DNA from: DATJGR01 sp041739525
GTDB lineage: Bacteria > Pseudomonadota > Gammaproteobacteria > Pseudomonadales > Azotimanducaceae
Length of the DNA stretch: 64,000 nucleotides
Reading direction: 5' to 3'
Assembly (NCBI GenBank): GCA_041739525.1
Contig: JBGSNQ010000169.1
Span: 1-64,000 of the forward strand
Made by a program: the position numbers and the translations under genes. Each line of letters opens with the position of its first letter. Within the stretch, counting starts at the first letter, position 1. This document shows, piece by piece, positions 1-7,263 of this stretch. The notes under the pieces were generated by a model, which was not told where the DNA came from, searched no databases, and saw nothing but the letters and a program-made list of their open reading frames with translations.

Positions 1-484
1 CGTGCGCGCCGCCGTCGTCGTGCACCAGCGACGCCGTGTACTGCGCCGTCATACCGTCGATCTCGTCGCGCGTCTTCTGGGGCAACGCGTCGTACGCCGC
101 GTGCATGTCGGCGAACAGCGTATCGCCGCCCTGCCTCGGCAGTGCAACTGCATAAAGCAATGTCAGGCTGGGCGGTTCGGGCAGATAGCTCGAGTCCGTG
201 TGCCAGATACCGCCGAAGTTCGATTCGTCTTCGGGTTCTTTGACGATCGGCACCACGTACGGGTCGTCCGGCAACGATTCCGCGAACGGGTATACCTCTC
301 TATCGCCCAGCCGCGCAGCGAACGCGCTCAGCGCGGCCGGATCGAGTTGTTGGTCGCGCAGCGCGAGTACGTGATATTCGAGCAGCGCAGCGCAAATTTC
401 AGCGAGCTGTGCAGCGTCGATGCTTCGAACGTCGAGATCGCTGACGTCCGCGCCCAGTGCGCCCTCCATCGCGCGTATCAGCAC
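1..484 (-). CDS. TauD/TfdA-family dioxygenase, 3' end cut by window edge
   Basis: The reading frame runs off the left edge, so the C-terminal half is missing. The visible part matches Fe(II)/2-oxoglutarate dioxygenases of the TauD/TfdA type: an N-terminal GALGADV segment, then WHTDSSY, which carries the HxD iron ligands, then a GGDTLFADM stretch. Such enzymes hydroxylate small acids or sulfonates, and the substrate cannot be told here. I prefer a GTG start at 484-482 because it restores the usual residues before GALGA and has a GGTGA motif just upstream; ATG at 469 is the alternative. With GTG the gene overlaps the upstream dioxygenase by 7 bases, so the two are probably co-transcribed paralogues. 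Confidence 0.8.
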   Translation of the reverse strand, partial: MLIRAMEGALGADVSDLDVRSIDAAQLAEICAALLEYHVLALRDQQLDPAALSAFAARLGDREVYPFAESLPDDPYVVPIVKEPEDESNFGGIWHTDSSYLPEPPSLTLLYAVALPRQGGDTLFADMHAAYDALPQKTRDEIDGMTAQYTASLVHDDGGAH

Positions 485-1302
485 GGCACGTCACCGGCAA
501 CGGTGATGCGATGCATGCGCCGATGTTGCGGGAAGAAATCGTTCACCGGTTTGTGCTGCGTGGCGCGGTTGTCCCACATCACCAGCGTTTCGGGTTCCCA
601 GCTGAGCCGTACGGTGAATTCGTCCGTGGTCACGTGACGGAACAGCAGTTCGAGAACCGCGCGACTCTCTGCGGCCGTCAGTTCGTTGATTCGAACCGTG
701 AACAACGAATTCACGTAGATCGCCTTGCGGCCCGTCTCAGGATGCGTGCGAACAACCGGGTGCGACACCGGTGGATTGGCCGCAAGAGCGCCCGCCAAGC
801 GCTCGTAGCCGCCGGGCTCCGCAAGACTCTCCTTGAAGCCGTGCGCGAAATCGTGCGTGGCGGTCAATCCGTTCAGGAAGCTCTGCATCGACGGCGACAG
901 CGCGTCGTAAGCGGCGGTCATACCGGCGAACAGCGTATCGCCGCCGAACGGCGGAATCACTTTGCCATGCAGCATCGTCAGCATCGGCGGCGCCGGCCTG
1001 AACGTCATGTCGGTATGCCACATTTCGATCTTCGACGGCTTCTCTTTCGTGCTCTCGAGAATCTGCACGTCGGCCGTGCCGTCGACCATTTCGTACGCCG
1101 GATGACCTTCGATCGGCCCGAACCGCACGGCAAACGCACGCTGCTGCTGCGGCGTCATTCGTTGGTCGCGAAAGAACAGCACCTGATGTTCGAGCAGCGC
1201 CGCGCGAATCGATTCGAACAACGCATTCGAGGCGATCGCGTCCGCTACCTGAACTTCGTGCACGAACGCGCCGAGCGCGCCGGCGGCTTTTTCCAATCGC
1301 AT
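478..1302 (-). CDS. TauD/TfdA-family Fe(II)/2-oxoglutarate dioxygenase
   Basis: A 274-residue protein of usual family length. Visible marks are GALGAFV near the N terminus, the iron-binding WHTDMTF motif about one third in, the GGDTLFAGM segment that follows it in this family, and a C-terminal WDNRATQHKP stretch carrying the distal His and a downstream Arg for 2-oxoglutarate. It is the first of two tandem homologues on this strand, ending inside the start of the second. Substrate is not predictable; taurine, chlorophenoxy acids and betaine-like compounds are all known in the family. No dedicated transporter lies next to it inside the window. Confidence 0.87.
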   Translation of the reverse strand: MRLEKAAGALGAFVHEVQVADAIASNALFESIRAALLEHQVLFFRDQRMTPQQQRAFAVRFGPIEGHPAYEMVDGTADVQILESTKEKPSKIEMWHTDMTFRPAPPMLTMLHGKVIPPFGGDTLFAGMTAAYDALSPSMQSFLNGLTATHDFAHGFKESLAEPGGYERLAGALAANPPVSHPVVRTHPETGRKAIYVNSLFTVRINELTAAESRAVLELLFRHVTTDEFTVRLSWEPETLVMWDNRATQHKPVNDFFPQHRRMHRITVAGDVPC

Positions 1303-1319
1303 CGACTTAGCGCGCCACT

Positions 1320-1736
1320 TTACCGGTTCTGGATCTCTTTCAGACCCGCTTCGAACCTTTTGCGGATGACGTCGGCTGCGTCGGATTGCGACTTGATGGC
1401 CATCTCGGCGAGCTCACGCATGTTCGAAAGGGCCTTCTCGAACGCCCTCTGGCCATGCTCGATCTGCTTTTGCGCCATCTCGCCGGGCGGTGTCTTCACC
1501 GTCTCGCTCACCGACGCCTGCCACGCTTCGAATGCTTCGCGCATCAACTCGGTTTGTCGCGTCATCAGATTCTGCCAACCCTGCAGTGCCGTCTGATTCG
1601 CTTCCTGCAGCGCCTTGATGTTCTCGCGTTGGCCTTCCATCAGTTTGCTGACGTCCACGCCCGGAATTTGAAACTGCTTGAACAGTTCGCCGACGTCGAA
1701 ATTCGGCCACGTATTCTTCGATTCCTGATCAGCCAT
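1320..1736 (-). CDS. Phasin-family protein
   Basis: A 138-residue, mostly helical, charged protein without cysteines or membrane segments. The stretch from about residue 30 to 125 has the amphipathic helix pattern of phasins (LMEGQRENIKALQEANQ, then AFEKALSNMRELAEMA), which coat polyhydroxyalkanoate granules. The start has a very good ribosome site, GGAAGGG four bases before ATG. It lies 17 bases ahead of the dioxygenases on the same strand. No polyhydroxyalkanoate synthase is in the window, so the granule role rests on family resemblance alone. Confidence 0.75.
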   Translation of the reverse strand: MADQESKNTWPNFDVGELFKQFQIPGVDVSKLMEGQRENIKALQEANQTALQGWQNLMTRQTELMREAFEAWQASVSETVKTPPGEMAQKQIEHGQRAFEKALSNMRELAEMAIKSQSDAADVIRKRFEAGLKEIQNR

Positions 1737-1772
1737 GTTGCCCTTCCTCTGTCTGTCACCCGCGGTCGAGTC

Positions 1773-1778
1773 TATATT
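1773..1778 (+). promoter_or_regulatory. Possible -10 box in the divergent phasin/aldolase spacer
   Basis: TATATT lies 30 bases before the aldolase ATG in a 71-base spacer between divergent genes. No good -35 box is visible at the right distance, so this is a weak call. Confidence 0.3.
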
Positions 1779-1807
1779 CAGCCCCGATCCGAAGACAGCA
1801 ACGATCC

Positions 1808-2476
1808 ATGACCACCGTATCCACGACCGCTGCAGAGGGCGCGATTCATTTTCGCTATACCCTCGACGTACCGAGCAGCGCCGACGCGATCGTCACCGGG
1901 CAATTCACTCAGCTCGCAGCCTGGCGCACGATCCTGCGGCAACTCGATCTGGTGGGCCGCGATCCGCACCGTTACGACGGCTTCGCATACGGCAATCTCA
2001 GCGTTCGCGACGAAGCGGACCCGCGGCGCTTTTATGTCACCGCGAGCCAGACCGGTGGCGACGCGGACTTCGATTACACAAAGCTGGTGCGCATCGACCG
2101 TTGGAACGCCGGGCGTTTCGACGTGTGCGCCACGGGCGTGGCGCCGCCGTCATCGGAGAGCATCACGCACGGCATGGTGTATGCCGCCGACCCGACCATC
2201 GCGTGGGTGATGCACGTGCACACGCCGATCATCTGGCGGAAAGCACGGCAGTTGGGATTACCCGTGACGACGCAAGACATTGCGTACGGCTCGCCTGCCA
2301 TGGCAAATGCCGTGTCGGCGCTGCTGGGCCAACACGGCAGCCGACCACTGGCGTTCGCGACCCTGGGTCACGAAGACGGCGTATTCGTCTGCGGCGCAAC
2401 CGCGCACGAAACCGGCACATCGCTCGTTCGCATTCTGGCGACTGCACTCGGCAGTTCACGAAGCGGTGCACGATGA
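1808..2476 (+). CDS. Class II aldolase/adducin-family protein next to mtnA
   Basis: A 222-residue zinc aldolase-fold protein. The residues expected of the family are present: GNLSVR, the catalytic Glu in SSESITHG, the His pair in MHVHT and the third His in LGHEDG. The fold covers fuculose-phosphate aldolase, methylthioribulose-phosphate dehydratase (MtnB) and the Ald2 aldolase of the DHAP shunt. Its stop overlaps the mtnA start in ATGA, so it is translationally coupled to the enzyme that makes methylthioribulose-1-phosphate. That context suggests it acts on this or a related sugar phosphate. Whether it is an aldolase or a dehydratase cannot be decided from motifs alone. Confidence 0.78.
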   Translation: MTTVSTTAAEGAIHFRYTLDVPSSADAIVTGQFTQLAAWRTILRQLDLVGRDPHRYDGFAYGNLSVRDEADPRRFYVTASQTGGDADFDYTKLVRIDRWNAGRFDVCATGVAPPSSESITHGMVYAADPTIAWVMHVHTPIIWRKARQLGLPVTTQDIAYGSPAMANAVSALLGQHGSRPLAFATLGHEDGVFVCGATAHETGTSLVRILATALGSSRSGAR

Positions 2477-3543
2477 GCAGCGTCGCGCCCGAGCCCATCC
2501 GTTGGGTCAACGAGCGTCTGGAACTGCTCGACCAGACGCAACTGCCGGAACACGTGGTGTTCGAACTGCAGACATCGCTCGAGACGGTCTACATGGCCAT
2601 CCGACAGCTGAAGGTGCGCGGCGCACCGGCCATCGGCATCGCCGCCGCCTATGGACTAGTCGTTGCGATGCAGCCGCATCGCCTCGACGGCGGTGAGGCT
2701 TTCTACAACGCGTTGCAGTCCGCCGCAGATCGCCTGCGTACGGCCCGGCCGACGGCGGTAAATCTCGCGTGGGCCGTGGATCGCATCGTCCGCGCTGCCC
2801 AACCAGCGGGCGATGGCGCGGCGCGTTACCGCCTAATCAAGACCGCCGCCGAAGAAATTCACGAACAGGATCGCCGCATGTGCCGTGCGATCGGACGCGC
2901 GGGACAACACCTCATCAAACCCGGTGCCGGAATACTGACGCACTGCAACGCCGGCGCACTGGCGGTGTCGGAACTCGGCACGGCGACCGCGCCGATGTAT
3001 CTGGCGCACGCTGCAGGCATTCCGTTTCGCGTGTACGCGGGCGAAACCCGACCGCTGTTGCAGGGTAGCCGCCTCACCGCCTGGGAACTGCAGCAAGCCG
3101 GCATCGACGTTACGCTGATCTGCGACACGATGGTGGCGCGAATGATGGCCGAAGGGGCAATCGACAGGGTGCTAGTCGGCACCGATCGAGTGACTCGCAA
3201 CGGCGACGTCGTGAACAAGATCGGCACCTCGGGCATCGCGATACTGGCGCGCCACTTCGGCATTCCGTTCTATGTCGCATGCCCGTCTTCGACATTCGAC
3301 CCGGCCACGCCCGACGGTGCTTCGGTCGTGATCGAAGAGCGCGATCCCGACGAAGTGCGCCGCGTACTCGGCCGCGCTGTAGCGCCGGTCGACGTGAAGG
3401 TACGCAATCCGGCATTCGACGTGACGCCACACGATCTCGTTGCCGGCTTCATCACCGATACGGGCTTGCTTGGTCCGCCTTTCGACCAAACGTTGCAACG
3501 GCTCGCTGCAACTGACGAGGCCACAAAGGTGCAGCGAACGTGA
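2473..3543 (+). CDS. mtnA: 5-methylthioribose-1-phosphate isomerase
   Basis: A 356-residue protein of the eIF2B-like MtnA family, which converts methylthioribose-1-phosphate to methylthioribulose-1-phosphate in methionine salvage. It shows RGAPAIGIAAAYG near residue 47, the catalytic-Cys motif HCNAGALA (Cys near 158) and GTDRVTRNGDVVNKIGT with the catalytic Asp near 239. The ATG overlaps the aldolase stop and its TGA overlaps the GTG of greB, so all belong to one tightly packed transcript. No mtnP or mtnK is seen within the window. Confidence 0.93.
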   Translation: MSSVAPEPIRWVNERLELLDQTQLPEHVVFELQTSLETVYMAIRQLKVRGAPAIGIAAAYGLVVAMQPHRLDGGEAFYNALQSAADRLRTARPTAVNLAWAVDRIVRAAQPAGDGAARYRLIKTAAEEIHEQDRRMCRAIGRAGQHLIKPGAGILTHCNAGALAVSELGTATAPMYLAHAAGIPFRVYAGETRPLLQGSRLTAWELQQAGIDVTLICDTMVARMMAEGAIDRVLVGTDRVTRNGDVVNKIGTSGIAILARHFGIPFYVACPSSTFDPATPDGASVVIEERDPDEVRRVLGRAVAPVDVKVRNPAFDVTPHDLVAGFITDTGLLGPPFDQTLQRLAATDEATKVQRT

Positions 3544-4046
3544 GTCGCTATCGGCCCCCGCGAGCGAAATCCACTTCGCTCATCACGCCGACAGGCCAGC
3601 GCCGGCTGACCGACGAGCTGCAGCATTTGTGGAAAGTGAAGCGCCCGGAGGTGACGCGTAAGGTCGCAGAGGCGGCCGCACAAGGCGACCGATCGGAGAA
3701 CGCCGAGTACATTTACGGCAAGAAGCAGCTGCGCGAGATCGACTCGCGGATCCAGTTCCTGTCGAAGCGCCTCGACGAACTCGTTGTGGTCGACCGGATT
3801 CCGCCCGATCGATCGCGCGTGTTCTTCGGCGCCTGGGTAACGCTCGAAGACGACGACGGAGCAACGCACCGCTACCGCATCGTCGGCCCTGACGAATTCG
3901 ATCGTGAGCCCGGCTACATCAGCGTCGACTCACCCGTGGCGAAAGCGCTTTTGAAAAAGTCGCGCGGCGACGACGTCGAAGTGAAGCGGCCCGACGGTGC
4001 GGTGTACGTCCATATTGTGGAGATCGAATACGATGCACCCGATTGA
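3540..4046 (+). CDS. greB: Transcription elongation factor GreB
   Basis: A 168-residue GreA/GreB-type factor that enters the RNA polymerase secondary channel and stimulates cleavage of backtracked RNA. The N-terminal coiled coil carries GDRSENAEYIYGKK, with the acidic tip residues Asp and Glu that position the second magnesium. The TPTGQRRL opening and the basic patch (YIYGKKQLREID) favour GreB over GreA, as does the start of the C-terminal domain, VFFGAWVTLEDDDG. Start is GTG, overlapping the mtnA stop as GTGA. Confidence 0.92.
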   Translation: MSRYRPPRAKSTSLITPTGQRRLTDELQHLWKVKRPEVTRKVAEAAAQGDRSENAEYIYGKKQLREIDSRIQFLSKRLDELVVVDRIPPDRSRVFFGAWVTLEDDDGATHRYRIVGPDEFDREPGYISVDSPVAKALLKKSRGDDVEVKRPDGAVYVHIVEIEYDAPD

Positions 4047-4443
4047 GATCAACGCGCTCGACCACGTAGTGCTGCGAGTAAGCGATCTGGATGCGGCGCT
4101 TGCCTTCTACCGCGACGCACTGGGACTCACCATCGAACGACGCCTAGACATCGGCCTGGTGCAGCTGCGCGCCGGTGCGTCGCTCATCGATCTCGTGCCA
4201 GTGTCGAGTCCGCTCGGTCAGCTGGGCGGCGCGGGGCCGGGAATCGACGCGCGCAACATGGACCACTTCGCACTGGAACTCGGCCGTTTCGACGCTGATG
4301 CGATCGCGGCGCATCTCACCGCTCACGGCATCGAACACGGCGCGCCCTCGCAACGTTACGGAGCCAAGGGCACCGGACCCTCGATTTACATCAAAGATCC
4401 CGACGGAAACACGGTCGAACTGAAGGGACCCGCGACGGAATAG
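4033..4443 (+). CDS. VOC (glyoxalase/bleomycin-resistance) family protein
   Basis: A 136-residue single-domain vicinal-oxygen-chelate protein made of two beta-alpha-beta-beta-beta repeats. The first repeat holds LDHVVLRVSDLDAALAFYRD with a metal His. The second holds MDHFALEL with another metal His and ends GNTVELKG with the metal Glu. The ATG chosen overlaps the last 14 bases of greB. The family includes lactoylglutathione lyases, dioxygenases and antibiotic-binding proteins; the short form and context do not distinguish them. Confidence 0.85.
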   Translation: MHPIEINALDHVVLRVSDLDAALAFYRDALGLTIERRLDIGLVQLRAGASLIDLVPVSSPLGQLGGAGPGIDARNMDHFALELGRFDADAIAAHLTAHGIEHGAPSQRYGAKGTGPSIYIKDPDGNTVELKGPATE

Positions 4444-4491
4444 CGCGCCCGGGGCGTAGGAAGATGTAGGAAACACACCAGGAGATTTCCG

Positions 4492-5169
4492 ATGGTCACG
4501 AAGGATCGACGATTCAGATACGGCGCCGGCGGCTTGTTGCTGGCCGGCTTCATTGCGACGACGGCGTTGGCTGCCGACGCACCCGCTACTACCCAACCTC
4601 CGCAATCGGACTGTAAGCCGGGCCATCGCGGCGACATGGATCTGAGCAAGATGGACGAGCGTGGGGCGAAAGTGTTCGCGTCGGTCGATGCGGACGGCGA
4701 CGGAAAGATCACGCAGACCGAGTTCCTCGCGGCCAAACCGCCGCATGGCGGGCCGGGCGGATCGGGTGGTCCGGGACCCGGCATGCACGGGCCACGCATG
4801 GCTATGGGTCCGGGTATGGGTAAGGGGCATCACGGCGGCCCTGACGGCGGTCCTACGGCGCAAGAACGCGAAGCCTTCCAGGCCGATCTCTTCAAGGCGC
4901 TCGATGCTGACCACAACGGTCAGCTGTCTCAAGCCGAATTCGCGAAAGCGTGGGAAACCGCGCAGACGATGATGAAGACGCAGATGTTCAAGAAGCTCGA
5001 CCAGAACGGCGACGGCGTGCTGACGAAGGACGAGTTTCCGGGCTTCGCCGCGAAGATGAAGGCGATGGATACCAACGGCGACGGCACGGTGACACGCGAC
5101 GAAATGAAGGCAGCACGCGCAGCTTCCCCAACGCCCTCGAAAACTCCCTCGACACCACCGCCCAATTGA
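4492..5169 (+). CDS. Secreted protein with four EF-hands
   Basis: A 225-residue protein with a signal peptide (cleavage near AADA, residue 27-30), so it should act in the periplasm. Four canonical 12-residue EF-hand loops are visible: residues 66-77, 138-149, 170-181 and 193-204, each with Asp/Asn at positions 1, 3 and 5 and Glu at 12. A Gly/Pro/His/Met-rich linker (residues 81-121) separates the first hand from the rest and could bind another metal. A proline-rich tail ends the protein. AGGAG precedes the ATG by 8 bases. The gene is followed 9 bases later by an ECF sigma factor, suggesting that the calcium- or metal-binding protein and the regulator belong together. Confidence 0.85.
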   Translation: MVTKDRRFRYGAGGLLLAGFIATTALAADAPATTQPPQSDCKPGHRGDMDLSKMDERGAKVFASVDADGDGKITQTEFLAAKPPHGGPGGSGGPGPGMHGPRMAMGPGMGKGHHGGPDGGPTAQEREAFQADLFKALDADHNGQLSQAEFAKAWETAQTMMKTQMFKKLDQNGDGVLTKDEFPGFAAKMKAMDTNGDGTVTRDEMKAARAASPTPSKTPSTPPPN

Positions 5170-5178
5170 GGCCGTCGA

Positions 5179-5754
5179 TTGCCGAACCCCACCGACGAGG
5201 AACTCATGGCGCAGGTGCAGCGCCGCGATCGGGAGGCGTTCACACGCCTCCTCGATCGACACCTCGCGGGGTTGCAGAAGTTCCTGATCCGCATGACCGG
5301 CAATGGTGCCGATGCAGACGAAGTGGCACAGGAAGCCTTTCTACGCATCTGGACGCGGGCCGACAGCTGGCAAAACGATCGCGTGAGGTTCACGACATGG
5401 TTGTTTCGAATCGCGCGCAATCTGGCGATAGACCGGCATCGCAGAAGACGGGAGACGAATCATGAGGATCTGGAGCAGATCGTCGACGAAGCGCCGGACA
5501 CTGCGCACACGATCGATGCCGAGCGACGCCGCAAAATGATGCAGAACGCCATCGCGCAATTGCCCGAGCGCCAGCGCACCGCGCTGGTGTTGTGCCATTT
5601 CGATGGAATGTCCAACCCTGATGCAGCCGCAGTGCTGGACGTCAGCGTGGACGCGCTCGAGTCGCTGCTCTCGCGCGCCCGACGTTCGCTGAAAACCGCG
5701 TTGCGCCCGCTGATTGAAACTCGAGAGACGCAGCCATGCACGACAAGCCGATGA
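5179..5754 (+). CDS. ECF-type RNA polymerase sigma factor
   Basis: A 191-residue two-domain sigma factor. Region 2 shows DADEVAQEAFLRIWTRADSW and a following FTTWLFRIARNLAIDRHR; region 4 shows LPERQRTALVLCHFDGMSN and VSVDALESLLSRARRSLK. The linker between them is short, as in extracytoplasmic-function sigmas. The start is TTG, supported by GAGG seven bases upstream; the next in-frame ATG would remove conserved N-terminal residues. Its end overlaps the following anti-sigma candidate by 19 bases. Confidence 0.9.
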   Translation: MPNPTDEELMAQVQRRDREAFTRLLDRHLAGLQKFLIRMTGNGADADEVAQEAFLRIWTRADSWQNDRVRFTTWLFRIARNLAIDRHRRRRETNHEDLEQIVDEAPDTAHTIDAERRRKMMQNAIAQLPERQRTALVLCHFDGMSNPDAAAVLDVSVDALESLLSRARRSLKTALRPLIETRETQPCTTSR

Positions 5755-6185
5755 CCCTCGAAGAGCTCGAGCTACTGCTCGATCGCCATGGCGCGGACCT
5801 TTCACGATGGCCGACGCACTCGGCCACGGCGGCGAAACGTCTGATCGCCGATTCGAACGCTGCCCGGGGGCTGCTGGCCGAGTCCAGCGCCTTAGATGAG
5901 CTGTTGGACGACGCGCTTCCGGCGGCCACGCTGTCGACCGGCGCGGTGCGCAGCAGCATTCTCGCGGCGGTTGCGGAAGACGCGGCAGCGCCGAGCATGT
6001 TCGGGTGGCTGAAGTTCGGTCCGCGCCTGTTGCGACCGGTGGCGGTTGCCGCCGCGATCATCCCGTTGGCGCTGGGCTTTGCGATAGGCGTGGATTACGG
6101 CTCCGGCGGAGTGAACGAGGATCTCGCATCCGACGTCAGCCTGCTCGCCTTTGCCGACTACGAGGCGTACTCGGATGCGAACTAA
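5736..6185 (+). CDS. Single-pass membrane protein, probable anti-sigma factor
   Basis: A 149-residue protein with a cytoplasmic N-terminal half rich in Leu, Glu and Asp (LEELELLLDRHGADLSRWP) and one transmembrane segment near residues 100-118, followed by a short acidic periplasmic tail. It has no cysteine, so it is not a zinc-binding (ZAS) anti-sigma. The size, topology and position directly after an ECF sigma and before a CnrX-like protein match the CnrY type of anti-sigma. The role is inferred from position and topology. Confidence 0.65.
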   Translation: MHDKPMTLEELELLLDRHGADLSRWPTHSATAAKRLIADSNAARGLLAESSALDELLDDALPAATLSTGAVRSSILAAVAEDAAAPSMFGWLKFGPRLLRPVAVAAAIIPLALGFAIGVDYGSGGVNEDLASDVSLLAFADYEAYSDAN

Positions 6186-6702
6186 CAAGTGGCTGATCGG
6201 CGGATTGGTGCTGTCCCTGATTTTGAATCTGTTGCTGGTCGGCTTCGTTGCGGGCCGCGCGTCCGGGTTCGGCCCACCCGGATGGGGGCCCGACCCAACG
6301 GCCGGCTTCTTCCGTTTGCTCGGATTTCTTTCGGACGATCGCCGTGCGGCCATCGCGCCCGAACTTCGCAAACACAAGGACGAGTTGTGGCCGGTGTTGC
6401 GCAGGATGCGCGGCGAACAACGCGAGGTTTTCGAAACCCTGACCGCTGACCCGTTCGATCCCGCAGCCCTCGAAGCGGCACTCGCCGACCTGCGCACGAA
6501 TCTCAGCGCGGCACAGGTTGCCAGCCACCACGCATTCGTCGAAATGGCGAAATCGCTGACGCAGGACGAGCGCGAGTCGCTAGCGCATGCGATGCGTCGC
6601 CCGCCTCGTCCCGGCATGGACGGCTCAGAACGGCGGCAACACCCGCCGTTCGGGATGCATCCCAGGAGCAGCGGGGACCAACCCCCTCAAGAAGACCGTT
6701 AG
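6175..6702 (+). CDS. CnrX/Spy-like membrane-anchored periplasmic sensor
   Basis: A 175-residue protein with an N-terminal membrane anchor (residues 6-26) and a periplasmic, helical domain of the heavy-metal-resistance (CnrX/Spy-like) type: FLSDDRRAAIAPELRKHKDE, LRRMRGEQREVFETL, a run of Leu/Ala helices, and SLTQDERESL. The tail is rich in Pro, His and Met. The ATG overlaps the anti-sigma stop by 11 bases. CnrX-type proteins sense metal and hold CnrY until the signal arrives; here an equivalent role is inferred. The last 78 bases overlap the 3' end of syd on the other strand. Confidence 0.7.
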   Translation: MRTNKWLIGGLVLSLILNLLLVGFVAGRASGFGPPGWGPDPTAGFFRLLGFLSDDRRAAIAPELRKHKDELWPVLRRMRGEQREVFETLTADPFDPAALEAALADLRTNLSAAQVASHHAFVEMAKSLTQDERESLAHAMRRPPRPGMDGSERRQHPPFGMHPRSSGDQPPQEDR

Positions 6703-7212
6703 CGACGGCGCAACCGTGCGAATCGGCTTCGAGCCGGGCGCCTCGAGCACCACTTCACCAGTGGCGTTGTCCACCGAAAGGAATAGTTCCGAATCGGGTT
6801 CGGTGCACGCGAAAAACACCGTAAACGGCGCGCGTACCCCGCGCTTGGCGAGCGCGTGGCCGATCAGATTCTCGACCAACCGCTCTGCATCGGCCGGATT
6901 CCACAGCAGTATCAGGCTCACGTGGCCTTCCTGCGCGGTCGCTTCGAGGCCGCCCGACCAATATCTGCCGTAGTAGGCCTTGATGTCGTCGTGAATCGTG
7001 GTCTCGAGCGCGCGCTCGAGGCCGGCGAAGTCATCCGCAAATGCACGCCGCAGCGGCCGCCACGACACACATCTTTCATCGTCGCCCGCAGTGAACGGTT
7101 CGCCCGTTTCGCACGGCGAACGCCATTGCGGATCAAACGGATCGACCAGCTCCGGATACTGCTGTACGTAACGTTCGACGAATGCGTCGAGTTCGCTGGC
7201 GACGTCCGTCAT
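6625..7212 (-). CDS. syd: SecY-interacting protein Syd
   Basis: A 195-residue Syd-family protein: acidic N terminus (MTDVASELDAFVERY), a central VSWRPLRR segment, the conserved VENLIGHALAKR motif, and a C-terminal LTVFLRGLVP. Syd binds the cytoplasmic face of SecY and is thought to check the quality of the translocon. The ATG at 7212 is preferred over the in-frame TTG at 7224 because it matches the family N terminus. About 14 residues extend past the usual C terminus and overlap the CnrX-like gene antisense. Confidence 0.85.
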   Translation of the reverse strand: MTDVASELDAFVERYVQQYPELVDPFDPQWRSPCETGEPFTAGDDERCVSWRPLRRAFADDFAGLERALETTIHDDIKAYYGRYWSGGLEATAQEGHVSLILLWNPADAERLVENLIGHALAKRGVRAPFTVFFACTEPDSELFLSVDNATGEVVLEAPGSKPIRTVAPSLTVFLRGLVPAAPGMHPERRVLPPF

Positions 7213-7263
7213 GCCTGTTTCCAAGTAGCACCGCCGGGTGGATTGTCGTTAAATGCGCGGGCC

